A stretch of DNA of 64,000 bases, from positions 1,288,064 through 1,352,063 of the forward strand of contig SDUX01000007.1 of the NCBI GenBank assembly GCA_008729055.1, given 5' to 3'. Of this stretch, positions 10,700 to 21,906 are shown piece by piece. The stretch comes from Pyropia haitanensis (taxonomy: Eukaryota > Rhodophyta > Bangiophyceae > Bangiales > Bangiaceae). The notes under the pieces are model-generated. The model was not told where the DNA came from. It saw only the letters and a program-made list of their open reading frames with translations, and searched no databases. Position numbers and translations under genes: made by a program. How positions within the stretch are numbered: position 1 is the stretch's first letter; each line of letters opens with the position of its first letter.

Positions 10700-12774
10700 G
10701 GCGGACGGGGAGGGGGAGGGGGGGGAGGGGGGGGGGGGAAGGGGGGGGGGGGGGGGTGGATGCCCGTGGGGGGGGGCACCGAGGGCGGACCACCGCCCGC
10801 GGTCACCGGCGCGGGGGGGGGGGGGGGGGAACACCGCAGAGGGGGAGGGCGGACTGGGGTGGAGGTACAAAGGGGAGGTGCTGGTGGGAGGGGGGGGAGG
10901 TGCGGATGGCCGTGGGGTGGGGGGACGGCGGTGCGTGCGTGCGGGGCGGGCGTCCACCGGGGGGGGGGGGGGGGGGGGGGGCGGCAGCCGCTGGCGTCGG
11001 CGGGACGAGGCGATCGCACGCAACGGGCGGTCGGCGAGGGGGCGAGCTGGTCGCCGGGGGGCGCCGTCGAGCGGGGGAGCCGGCGGCGGCGCGCCGCGGC
11101 GCCGCGGCGGCGGCGGCGACGGCCGCCGCCCCGCCGACGCGCGGGCCCCCCGCTTGAAAATTCAATTTCAAAAAAAACAACACACACCGCGGGGGCCCCA
11201 CGGGGGGGGGGTCCCGCCGCGACGGACGGGGGGGGGCCGCCGCGCCGACGCACGCGTCGCCCGCGGCGGTCGACCGCGTTACGGGAGCGCGGGGGGGGGG
11301 GGGAGGCGCCCGCCGCGTCCACCGTTTGCTACGGATGGGAACCCCCACCAGCCCGCTCGGCAGCGGCGGTGGGCGCCGGCGGGGGGCGCCCCGCCCGCCC
11401 GCCCCCCGCGCCGGCCGGCCGCGCCGCTTGCGTCGTCGCCGACGCGTTCCAGTCTGTCGCCCCTCCCTGCCTCGCTCTGCACCCCGTTGTCACTGCCATA
11501 AAGGGGAAGGGACGGCGGTCCGTGGGTGGGCGGCGCTCGCAGAGGGAACGGTCACGGTTTCGGCGACCGCGGCGGCGGCGGCCCGTCTTGACTGGGGGCG
11601 GCACGAGCAGCGGCGGCCGCCGCGGCCGGCGGCGTCTGGTGTCCACGACTTGGGCGCCGCGAGGGGTGGGAAGAGCGGCTAGCCGCCACCCAGGACCGTT
11701 CCCACGGCTCGCGTGGCGGGGACGGGCGGCGCACGCCTCACGCACGGGTCGGAACGCCGCGGGAGGCGACGCAGGGGGGCGGGGGGGGAGAGTGCCCCCC
11801 GCGCCGCCCGCGCGCCGCCGTCGGCGGCGGCGCGTCGGCGACGGCGGCGCCGACGGCGCGCCCGGCGGGCGGCGGACCGCCGCTGGCGCCGCCGCTACGG
11901 CCGCCGCCGTGGCCGCCACCACCGGCGCGGCGGCGGCGCGGCCACCCGCGCGGCGGCGAGTCGCGGGCGTCTGCCGGCCGCCCCTCCCCGCCGGGGCCGG
12001 CCGCCGACGCGCCGGCCGGCCGCCCACCCACCCCGGCGGGCCGCCCGCGGCTCGTCCGACGGCGATCCTGGTCGACATTGCCGGTGGGGCGGCGGGGCCT
12101 TTGGGTGCCGCCGCCGGCGGCCGTATGGGCGACGGCGGCGCCCAACCAGCACCGCACGGGGAGCGCCACCCCCCTTCTCCGGGGCGCACTGCCGGGAGGT
12201 GCCGGGGGGGAGAGCCAGCCGCTCGTCCTTGCCTGCGCGCTGGTTTGGCTTGTCTCGGTGACCGCCCCGCCCCCAACGAGCTGAATTCCCTTTGGACTTT
12301 GGTTTGTCAACGGGGCGGACGGACGGTGACGATTGGGTGTATTTCCTCAGTGTTGGCGGGAACAGCAGGAGGTACGAGCCGGGGCGCAGCGGCCCCGCGC
12401 GCCACGACACGGCTGCTGCGAGCGTTGCGGTCGTGCGTGGGAGGGGGCGTGGGGGGGGGGCGGCCGGCGTCGCGGCGGAGGAGAGCGTCGGGGCCACGCA
12501 GACCCCCCGTCCGGGCGCGGTGGGCGCCGACCAGCCGCCGCGTCGGTCCTACAATAAGACCCTCCCGCCGGTGGGGACCCGTGGGACCCGTTGCCGCAGG
12601 CGCTTGGCCACCGCCTTGACGCGCGACGCGCGGTCGCTCGTCCCTCCCACCTCCGCCGGTGGCGCGCGCCCCTGCTCGTGGCCGTCCTACCCCCGGGGGG
12701 ACGCGCCGTCGCGTCCCCCTGCTGACGGCCCGTCCCGTCCGCCCCCCTGCCGCCCGCCCGCGACGCGACGCGCC
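10700..12774. other. intergenic region upstream of DNA ligase
   Basis: No gene is supported. The stretch is GC-rich, with G runs near 10740-10757, 10809-10828 and 10963-10981 and a short AT-rich patch near 11155-11185. The ligase reading frame is open upstream to 12292 but has no ATG before 12775, so that extension is probably 5' UTR. Confidence 0.5.
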
Positions 12775-13074
12775 ATGGCCGGCGGCGACGTTGCGGCGGC
12801 GGTGGCGACGTCCCCCCCCCCCCCCCCCAAGGTGGCCGTGCCGGCCGGCACCCCGGCCGACGGCGCGCCCGTGGCGGCGGCGGCGCCCGCCGACGACGGC
12901 GGTGGGGTGGCGGCGGCGGACGCGGTCGCCCCGGCCGCCGCCGCCGCCGCCGCCACCACCACCGGCGCGTCGCGCAAGCGCGCGCGTGCCGTCACCGACG
13001 GCGACGACGACAGCGCCGACGCGCCCGTGGCGGCCGGTGGCGGTGGTGGCGGGACGGCCGCGGCGGTGCGGCCG

Positions 13075-13127
<53 letters not shown>

Positions 13128-13212
13128 CGCCGCCGCCGCTGCCGGCCGCCCCCGCCCCGCCGGCGGGGACGCCAAGAAGCGCAAGCGGGTGACGGCGCCC
13201 GTGGCCGGGGCG

Positions 13213-13244
<32 letters not shown>

Positions 13245-13431
13245 GCTGGTGCAGCCGACGCTGTCGTGGTTTGGGGCCGCCCCCGGCGGGGCGGGCGGCG
13301 CGGGTGGGGGGGCGGCCAAGGCGCCGCCCCGCCCGCCGGGCGGCACCCAGTCCAAGCTGTCGTTTGGAGCGGCCGGGGGGGGCGGCCGGCCGCCGCCGCG
13401 GCGCGCGCGGCGGGGCGTGCGCGCGCGTCGC

Positions 13432-13462
<31 letters not shown>

Positions 13463-13752
13463 CGCCGCCGGCGGTGGTGGCACCGGCGGCGGCGGCGGCG
13501 GCGGCGGGGGTGACGGCGGCGGCTGGGGCGGCGGCGGCGGCGGCGGCGGTGGACGCGGCGGTGACGGCGGCGGCGGCGGTGGCGGCGGCGGCGACACCGA
13601 CGGCGGCGGCGGCGGCGGTGGTGGCTGCCACGTCGGCGGCGGGTGGGGCGGTCGGCGGGCACGCCCCCGCCGCCGCCGAGTCGGCCGTAGCCGCCGCGGC
13701 GGACGCCCCGGCGGGCGCCCCCCCCGCCACCCCGGCGGCCACGCCCCCGGCA

Positions 13753-13787
<35 letters not shown>

Positions 13788-16188
13788 ACCGCCGGGCGGG
13801 GACCCCCTCGCCGCCCGCTTTGCCGACTGCGCGCCCTTTTCGACGGTCACGTGGCGGGCGGGCGAGCCCGTCCCGTACGCCTTCCTCGCCGACGTCTTTT
13901 CCGCCGTCGAGGCGCTCACCGGCCGGCTGGCCATCACCGCCACCCTCGCGTGTGCGTTGCGTGCCATCGCGGCGGCCACGCCCGACGACCTGGTGCCGGC
14001 GCTGTACCTGTGTACCAACCGGCTGGCGGCCGCGCACGAGGGCGTGGAGATTGGCGTTGGCGACGCGACGCTCCTCAAGGCGCTCGCCACGTCGACGGGC
14101 AAGGCCGTCGCGGCGCTGCGGGCGGACCTCCGCCGGGCGGGCGACCTCGGCGACGTTGCCGCCGCGTGCCGCGCGACGCAGCGGACGCTCCACGCGCCGC
14201 CGCGGCTGACCGTCCGCGCGCTCCTGGCGGACCTCCGCGCCGTCGCCCGCGCCGGCGGCAAGGCGGCGCAGGCGGCCAAGGCGACGCGCATCCACCGGCT
14301 GCTCGCCGCCGCCCGCGGCGCCGAGGCCAAGTACATTGTGCGGGCGCTGTCGGGCAAGCTGCGCATCCACCTGGCCACCCGGACGGTGCTGGCGGCGCTC
14401 GCCGCGGCGGTCACCCGCGACGCGCCGCCGCCCGAGCCGGGCGTCGTCGACGAGGAGGCCGAGGCGGTGCTGCGGATGGAGCGGGCGCACGCGGGGGAGG
14501 GCGTCGCGGGGGTGGCCGACGCGGCTGACCCAGAGGGGGGGGACGACGATGACGACGGGCAGGCGGCCGGGCGGGTCGACCCGGCCGGGTCGGCGTCCGA
14601 CGCGGAGGGGCCCACCCCGGTGGACGCCACGCCGCCCGCTGCCACCCGTCGCACGCACGCGGACGGCGTCCAGGGCGAGGCTGGCGATGGCAAAGCGGGA
14701 GCAGCAGAGGTGGTCGACGCGGACGCGTCGGGTGCCAAGCCGGCGGCAGCCGCCGCGTCCGACAAGGCAGCCGAGGCGCGGGCGGGTGGCGCCAAACCGG
14801 TGGCGGCGGCGGCGGCGGCGGCGGCGCCCAAAAAGGGCGCCGCCAAGCAAATGACGCTGGTGGGCGTGTCCAAGCTGGCGCCCGGCACCGCCGCGGGCGC
14901 CGCCGCGGTCATGGACGAGCGCATCAAGAAAGCGGTCGTCCTCCTCTGCCGCGCGTACAATGAGCTCCCCCTGTGGGAGTCGATTGTGTCGGCGCTCCGC
15001 GACTACCGCGCCATTGACGGCCGCCTGCTGCGGCGGTGCGCGCTGACGCCCGGCGTGCCCGTCGGGCCGATGCTGGCCAAGCCGACCAAGGGCGTGTCGG
15101 AGGTGCTCGACAAGTTTGCCGCCCACCCGTTTACGTGCGAGTACAAGTACGACGGGGAGCGGGCGCAGGTGCACCGGCTGCCCGACGGGTCGGTGCACAT
15201 CTACTCGCGCTCCGCCGAGTGCACGACGACCAAGTACCCGGACATTGTGGCGGGCCTGCCCCGCGCGCTCGCCCCCGGCTGGGCGGGCGCCTCGTTTGTG
15301 CTCGACGCCGAGGCGGTCGCCTGGGACGCCGACCGCGGGCGGGTGCGGCCGTTCCAGGAGCTCCAAGGCCGCGCGCGCAAGGACGTGGCGCTCGCCAACG
15401 TCAAGGTGCAGGTGTGTGTCTTTGCGTTTGACCTGCTGTACGTCAATGGCGAGTCGCTGGTGCGGCTGCCGCTGCGCGAGCGCCGCCGCCGGCTGCGGGA
15501 GGTGTTCACGCCCGTGCCCGGCGTCTTTGCGTTTGCCGTTGGCGGCGACGGCCACGACACGGACGCGATGGCGGCGCTGCTGCACGAGTCGATCGCCGCC
15601 GGCTGCGAGGGCCTCATGGTCAAGTCCCTGGACGGCCCCAACGCGACGTACGAGCCCGCCAACCGGAGCCAAAACTGGCTCAAGCTGAAGAAGGACTACA
15701 TGGACTCGGTGGGCGACACGCTGGACCTGGTGCCCATTGGCGCGTGGTACGGCAAGGGCAAGCGCACCGGCGCGTACGGCGCGTACCTGCTCGCCTGCTG
15801 GGACGCCGAGGCGGACGGCCTGCAGTCGATTTGCAAGCTCGGCACCGGCTACTCGGCGGCGCAGATTGCGGAGTTTGCCGCCTACTACCAGGACCCCGCC
15901 GCGGGGCGGCTGCTCGACGCGCCCAAGTCGTACTTTCGCGTCGGCACGGGGCCGCTCGTCACGCCCGACGTGTGGCTCGAGCCGTCGCAGGTGTGGGAGG
16001 TCAAGTGCGCCGACCTGAGCATCAGCCCCCAGCACCAGGCGGCGGTCGGGCTGGTGGACCCGGCCAAGGGCATCGCGCTGCGCTTCCCGCGGCTGGTGCG
16101 CGTGCGGGAGGACAAGAAGCCCGAGGAGGCGACGGACGCGGCGCAGGTGGCGGAGTTTTACAAGCGCCAGTCGGCGGTGAGCAGGTGA
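12775..16188 (+). CDS. LIG1: ATP-dependent DNA ligase I
   Basis: An 1137-residue protein (human LIG1 has 919) that seals nicks in Okazaki fragments and excision repair. The start is the first in-frame ATG. The N-terminus is Ala/Gly-rich, with a nuclear-localisation-like KKRKR (134-138) and a PIP-box-like QPTLSWFG (160-167); QSKLSFG (192-198) and QMTLVGV (692-698) are weaker look-alikes. The DNA-binding domain begins near 343. It is interrupted at about 575-712 by a low-complexity acidic/Ala-rich insert before its last helices. The nucleotidyltransferase core has motif I EYKYDGER (catalytic K791), motif III FVLDAEA, motif IV EGLMVK (from 945) and motif V WLKLKKDY (from 968). The OB fold ends with motif VI RFPRLVRVRED (from 1103). 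All catalytic motifs are intact and the frame is unbroken. The opposite-strand open frames are GC shadows. Confidence 0.96.
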
Positions 16189-17312
16189 GGTCAGCGGACC
16201 GGTCGTGGGGGGGGGGGGGGGGGGGGGGTGGGGCGGTCGCGCGGGTCTGCCTGTACGTGTCGCGCGCCGTGCTCTCCCCCCTTCTTGTCATGTGCCACCT
16301 CCGTGTTTCGTAGACCCAAAGCCACCCTCGTTTGGCCTTGAGGGACGACCACGACCCGTTTGCGTCTGGAGGGGTGTGTCCTGCCTGGGACGGCGGTACA
16401 CCATCCGTCACACCCAGAACGCGCACACGATCGCTGTCGTCCGTGAGGACGATCCGCCCGCACATCCTTCCACCCCAACGTGCAAACCTGTTGCGCACAA
16501 GTTTCTGCAGCCCAGCCTGTGACGGTGCAACTCGGGTTTATGCATCGACCATGAGAAATCGCCTTGAATGTAGGCAGCAGGGTGGGTGTTTGGGAATCAA
16601 AGTGAACTGAAGCGGGCGCCAAAGTGACTCAGATCCACTGCCCATTGGCTCGAGCACACTATCCGGCCTCATGCGGAAGGACAGACCTCTGTTTTCAACA
16701 CGGGATCCGTCACTTGTTGTACAATCGTCGGATGATCCCCGTTTCTCTTGCGTCCCAGCGGGTGCGGGTCTCTCCCAAAATCGTTGCTCTCCCCCGCTCG
16801 GACAGGCTGCCTGCCCTCTGGCTGCGTGGATCCGACCGCTCCGCCGCTCCAGCGTGCCCGGCCCCCGCCGCGCATCGGGCCGCCGGCCGCCCCCGGCGGT
16901 GACGCCTTCCCCGCTGGCCGTCGCGTGGGGGACAAGAGCCGGCCGGCCGACCCGTCACACCCCCCCCCCCGCGGGCGCTGGACCCCCGCCGCGGGCGATG
17001 CGCCGCGCCGCCCTTGTCGCCACTGGTGGGTAGGCGCCCCGCCCGACCCGCCGCGGCCCGTCGGCGGCGGCGTCGGCGCCCCCCCCCCCCCCCCCCCCCG
17101 CCGCTGCCGGCCGCGCCGACCGCGCGCCGCCGCCGCCGGCCGCGGCGTCGCGGCGTCGCGGGCGCGGCCGCCCCGGCCGACGCGACGCGGGGCGCGGCGG
17201 CAGCGGCGGCCGCGTCCGACGCCGGCCGCGCCGCGCCGCCGCGCCGTGGCGGTCGCCGCCCGTGGCGCCCGCCGTCTGGTGCCGCCGCCCGCCGCCGCCG
17301 CCGGCTGCGCGC
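16189..17312. other. ligase-DHAR intergenic region
   Basis: Between two plus-strand genes. It holds a G run at about 16207-16229, a moderately AT-rich stretch at 16260-16790 that could contain the ligase 3' UTR and the next promoter, and GC-rich sequence up to the next ATG. I see no gene. Confidence 0.5.
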
Positions 17313-17358
17313 ATGGCCGCCTTCCTCGTGCCCCCGTCGGCCGCGGCGTGGCGGCCTC

Positions 17359-17410
<52 letters not shown>

Positions 17411-20261
17411 TGGCCCGACGGCGTCCCCGCCGGCGACGCCGCGGCGCCGCGCTGCGGGCCGGCCGCGGCCGGCCGTGACCGCGGCGGCGTCGTTTGGGCG
17501 GCGGCCGCTTGGGGGGGTGCCGCCGGGCGGCGGGTGGCTGGGGGGGGCGCCGGCTGCCTGGGCCGCCCGCCCGCCGGCGGCGCACCCCCGCCCGCGGCCG
17601 TGGCCGCGGTCCGCCCCCCCCGCCGGCTTGGGGGGGGCAGCCGCCGGCGGCTGGTGGCTGCCGCCGGTGTGTGCTGCGGGCGGTGGGGAGGAGAGCGTAA
17701 AGGAGGTGATGAGGGTGGTGGCGGAGGAGGTGACCGAAGCGGGGGCCAAGGCGGTGGCCCAGGAGGGGGGCAAGACGGGAGCCAAGGAGGTGGCCACAGA
17801 GGGGGCCAAGGAGCGCGCCAAGGAGGGCGCCAAAGAGGGTGCCAAGGAGGGCGCAAAGGAGGGCGCCAAGGAGGGCGCCGAGGAGAGCGCCAAGGAGGGC
17901 GTGTCGGCCGCCACACGGGGGGGTGGGGAGGGCGCGGGTGGGGATGCCGACAGCGTTGACGACGACGACGACGCGAGTGGCAGCGACGGCGGCGGCGGCG
18001 GTGACACTGGCGACGGCGACGGCGGCGGCAACGGCGGCGGCGGCGACGGCGGCGGCGGCAAGGACGGCGATGGCGACGGGGACGGGGACGAGCGGAGCAC
18101 CCGGGAGGAGCTCATGTCGGTGCTGCCCGAAGAGCAGCGCGTCGCGGTGGAGCGGGCGGCGGCGGACGAGAACGTGTCGCGGCTGGCCAAGCTCACGGCC
18201 ATCCTCAACCGCACCTTCTCGCGCGCCGTGTCGACCATCCTCGCCACCATCCCCGCGCCCGTCCTCGTGTCCATCATTGGCGTGTTTACCACCTACATGG
18301 GTCACCGCTTCCAGCGCTACCAGTCGGCCGAGTCGGCCAAGCGCAAGGCGGCGGAGGCGTCCCGCGAGGCGCGCGCCAAGCAGGAGGCCGAGATGGCCGA
18401 GTTTTACCAAGAGTTTACGGGGCCCCTGCTGCGCGCAACGGCCAAGCTCCAGGAGCGCCTCTACTGCCTCGCGTCGATCAAAAAAAAGGCGCTCGTGACG
18501 GGCGCGGCGGTCGGCGAGCCCCACCCGGTGGCGGTGTACGGCGGTGCGCCGAGCCCGACCGACGAGGCCCGCGACGCGGTGCACACGGCCTACCTGCTGG
18601 CGCGGTACTTTGGGGTGCTCGAGCGGCTCAAGAGCGGCTCCCAGACGATGGACTTTGGGCGCCCCGCCGCGGACCGGATCTTCCTCAACCTCGTCGGTCG
18701 CGTGCAGGGCGTGCTGTCGGCGTCGGACGGGGCGCTGGCCAAGCTCCAACGCTCCGAGCTGGACTGCTCGACGTCGTCTGGCCGTGTGCCGCTGCCCGCG
18801 GGGCCGCTGCGGGTGGTCACCCACCACCAGAGCGTCATTGGCGAGCTGATGATCCGCTCCCACTGGTATGGCGAGACGGCCAAGGGCGGCGTCCAAAAGG
18901 CCGCTGACGCGCGCACGTCGTCGCTCATCTCGTACCGTGACTTTTGCCGGCTGCTCGACACGGAGCCCGAGATGCAGCGCTGGGTGCGGCCGCTCATTGC
19001 CGAGACGTGGCGGCTCATCCACCATGTGGACCCGCCGCCGCCGACCGAGCCGCCGCGGCCGTCGCCGGTGACGTCCCTCTTCTTCCGCCGCGCGCCGCCG
19101 CCAGAGCGCCCGCGCCCAGAGGACCTGCCCATCACGGACGCGGCCCTGCGGCGGACGCTGACCGCCGACGCGGCGCGGACGGCGGGCGCGCCCGGCGAGC
19201 TCGCCCGTATCTTTTTCCTGCAGGACGCGCTGGTGGACCTAGTGGACTTTTTGGACCCGCCCCCGACCTGCCGCTTCATCCCGTCGTACCGGCGCAAGCG
19301 GCTGCGCCTGGCGGGCGTGCCGACGGCTGCGCAGACGCGGATGCCCGACTCGCTGCTCGACCTCTACCAGGAGCTCGCGGACGTGCACTCGGGGCACATC
19401 CCCGAGCGGCTCGACTCGCAGCGCCGCGCTGGCTCCAAGACCGTCGAGCTGTACGTCAAGGCGCCCGTCTGGCGCGCGCCGTCGAGCGAGCCGACCTCCC
19501 CGGGGGGACAGCCGGCGGGCGCGGCCGCCGCGTCCCCAGCGGGGCTGGCCGCGGCGGGGGCGCCGCCGCCGTCCGCGGCGCCGTCGGTGGACAAGGGCAC
19601 GATGGGGGACTGCCCGTTTTCGCAGCGGGTGGTGATGGCGCTCGAGGAAATGAGGGTGCCGTACACGCTGCACAAGGTTAGCACGCTGGTCAAGCCCCCC
19701 TGGTTCCGCATCCTCACGTCCGAGGGCAAGGTGCCGCTGCTCTACCACGAAGGCCGCCTGATCGACGACAGCGCCCAGATCGTGACGTACCTGCACCAGC
19801 GGTTCCCCAAGGCGCACAGCGTGCACCGTCGGGCGCAGCTGCCGCTGCTCGTGTCAGAAGGCCAGCTCACCGCCTTTGGCGGCGTCTTCCGCGAGTGGCT
19901 GGCGGGCTCGCCCACCGTCGGCGCGGCCGAGGTGGAAGCCGAGCTCCGCGTCGTCGAGGGGGTGCTCGCGCAAAACGCGCAGCTCCGCAAGGGCCCCTTC
20001 CTGGGCGGCCGCCGCTTTTGCTGGGAGGACCTCGCGCTCGTGCCGCAGCTGTTCCACGTTGAGGTGGCGGGCGAGGCGTTCCGGGGGTGGTCCATCCCCG
20101 ACAGCCTGCCGCACACGCGCGCGTACCTGGCCGAGGCGAAGAAGGTGCGGAGTTTTGTCAAGAGCGCGCCGTCCACCGCCAGCATCTACGCAGGTTACGG
20201 GCGGCTGGTCGAGGACGGGCCGGAGGTGGTGACAGACTTGCCGGACATCATTGATGACTGA
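17313..20261 (+). CDS. membrane protein with C-terminal dehydroascorbate reductase (GST) domain
   Basis: A 982-residue protein. Layout: Ala/Arg-rich N-terminus like a plastid transit peptide (1-120); Gly-Ala-Lys-Glu repeats like LEA proteins (about 143-193); Asp/Gly-rich linker (205-260); a hydrophobic segment VSTILATIPAPVLVSIIGVF (306-325); a helical domain (350-690) with EFTGPLLRATAKLQERLYCL, HHQSVIGELMI and LVDLVDFLDP, resembling a bacterial/plant family without a named function; then a GST domain from about 760. The GST part carries GDCPFSQRVVMALEE with the thiol C767, then KPPWFRILTSEGKVPLLY and DDSAQIVTYL, which match plant DHAR. DHAR reduces dehydroascorbate with glutathione, normally as a soluble protein of about 210 residues. 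A fused, probably membrane-anchored DHAR is unusual. The start is the only ATG before the conserved part; the frame is open throughout. Confidence 0.88.
17816..17890 (+). repeat. 15-bp tandem coding repeat (Gly-Ala-Lys-Glu)
   Basis: Repeats of GCCAAGGAGGGC-type units encode the GAKEG motif inside the DHAR fusion protein. Such repeats resemble the 11-mer amphipathic helices of LEA proteins, although the unit here is five residues. Confidence 0.8.
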
Positions 20262-20484
20262 GGGGGGGAGGGCTCGGGGGGGGCAAGGGTGGGGCCGCAG
20301 AGGAGTGCGTGCGTCGGGTGTTGTGCCACTGTGGCAGTACATAGCGCGCCCTCCCAGTTGTATTGTACCTGCGCCCGACGGTGCGGGAGTCTCGTCGGGC
20401 AGGGCAGGAACCAGAGCAACAGGAGCGTGGCTGAAGTGTTCAACAAAAAAAAATAGGTTGTGACCTGGTTGAACGATCCCTGCA

Positions 20485-21327
20485 CAGGGTTGGCAGATTC
20501 AATGCCAATCTCTTCTGGACAACTGAATTCAATGCCAATTTTATTAAATTGAACAGCCTTGAATGGTTGAATATTTACATAAACCATCTGATGTAATTGT
20601 CGCCTGGAGTGGCGGACTGTCGGGTGTGCTCCCGCCACTTCCTGCCACTTGACCGAGACCCGCCAACAGCGAGGTGCTGCGTCAATGGCTTGGCCGAAAG
20701 CCTCAAGTGCTGCGGCAGCTGAGACCCGGAACGGCTCCGTAAGTTCGCGCGCTGGCCGTTGTCGACGCAGACCAACCTCCGCCACACGCTCAGTGAGGTG
20801 CTTCACTGTGTCGTTTGTCCTCGGCTTTCTGTATTTGTCACCATGCCCGACCCGGTGTGGGAGTATGCGACCGTGTGCTCTGACCGCAAGCGTGCCGTCT
20901 GCTCCTGGTGCAAAAAGGAAAAGACTTCCAACGTGATCTACCTCAACGTGACGATCGTAGATGAAAGCTGACGTTACTTCCGAGAAGATAAGTAGAGGGT
21001 ACATGTCAGCGAAAGGAACGGCTCTCACAGTAAAACTAATCCTCCGGAGCTACCCCCACTGCTTCCGCGTCACATATGCTGCGTGCTGTCTGAAGTCGAC
21101 GGGGGACGCACGTTGAGTGGGCCCGCCCCCGACGAGCAGACAGTGCTCATGATCGCCACCGCGCCGCGCGGTGCCCGCAACTAGGCCTTGACTGGATCTG
21201 CGTAGCAAGTCTGCCACGTTGCGCCACGTTTCCTGTTGAATTCAACCTGCCATCTGCCGACCTTGACTGAATTCTAAGACAATTCAACCATTATTTGGCT
21301 TGATAAAATCTCAAGGTGCCAACCCTG
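20485..21327 (+). mobile_element. hAT-type transposon remnant, 843 bp
   Basis: Terminal inverted repeats CAGGGTTGGCA (20485-20495, and inverted at 21317-21327) have the classic hAT CAGGG start. Perfect 8-bp target duplications TCCCTGCA lie at 20477-20484 and 21328-21335. TTCAAT/ATTGAA-rich subterminal repeats lie inside both ends, as in many hAT elements. The only coding trace is a 42-residue BED-like finger, so this is a non-autonomous deletion derivative. Confidence 0.93.
20843..20971 (+). pseudogene. BED-type zinc-finger fragment of a hAT transposase
   Basis: A 42-residue frame begins DPVWEY-like and contains CSWCKKEKTSNV, matching the start of a BED finger (DPVW..F....D...C..C). The C-terminal zinc-binding His residues are missing and the frame stops soon after, with no DDE catalytic region downstream. 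It lies inside the 843-bp hAT element, which explains its origin. Confidence 0.75.
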
Positions 21328-21582
21328 TCCCTGCATCCTGTATCGAGCTGCCATCGCCGTCACATCGAATTTTGTTGCCCTGAGAGAATAATTTCGGCTT
21401 TCAATTGTTTCTGTACGTGGTCGACCAGCCCGCCGTTTGGCGCCTGGCGTCGAGCCCGGCATTTTTTGTTTTGGGCTGCTCTGCCGTCCGCATCATCCTC
21501 ACGCCCTCCCTCCTACGCCGCCGGCTTCTTTCGTGACCAGTGGGCGCCTTGTCCACCCTGACGGTACCTCCCGTCGCTGGCC

Positions 21583-21852
21583 ATGCAAGACAAGTTCCGC
21601 CCGCGACGGCTGGGCGGCGACAGCGACATGGCGTCCCGCGGCGGCCAGCTGCCCAACTCCCTCCCCTCCCTCCCGCCCGCCCCCCACCCCCACGCGGCGC
21701 ACCACCGCGGGGACCATGGCCACGGCTCCCGGTCGGCGGCGGGCCACCCTGACGGCCTGAACTCTGCGGGCGGCCCGTCGGGGCGGCACCACCATCTCTC
21801 CTCGTCGCTTGATACGCTGCGGTCGGCGCTGCCGCCGCCGCCCCCACCGTCG

Positions 21853-21906
<54 letters not shown>

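Noticed and set aside
12307..16035. A 1242-codon minus-strand ORF opposite DNA ligase I (and a 757-codon one in another frame)
   Set aside because: High GC suppresses stops on all frames. The plus strand carries every ligase motif in order; the minus frames are Arg/Gly-rich without domains.
16710..19025. A 771-codon minus-strand ORF opposite the DHAR fusion gene
   Set aside because: It is a shadow of the conserved plus-strand frame; no ATG-proximal domain or family resemblance.
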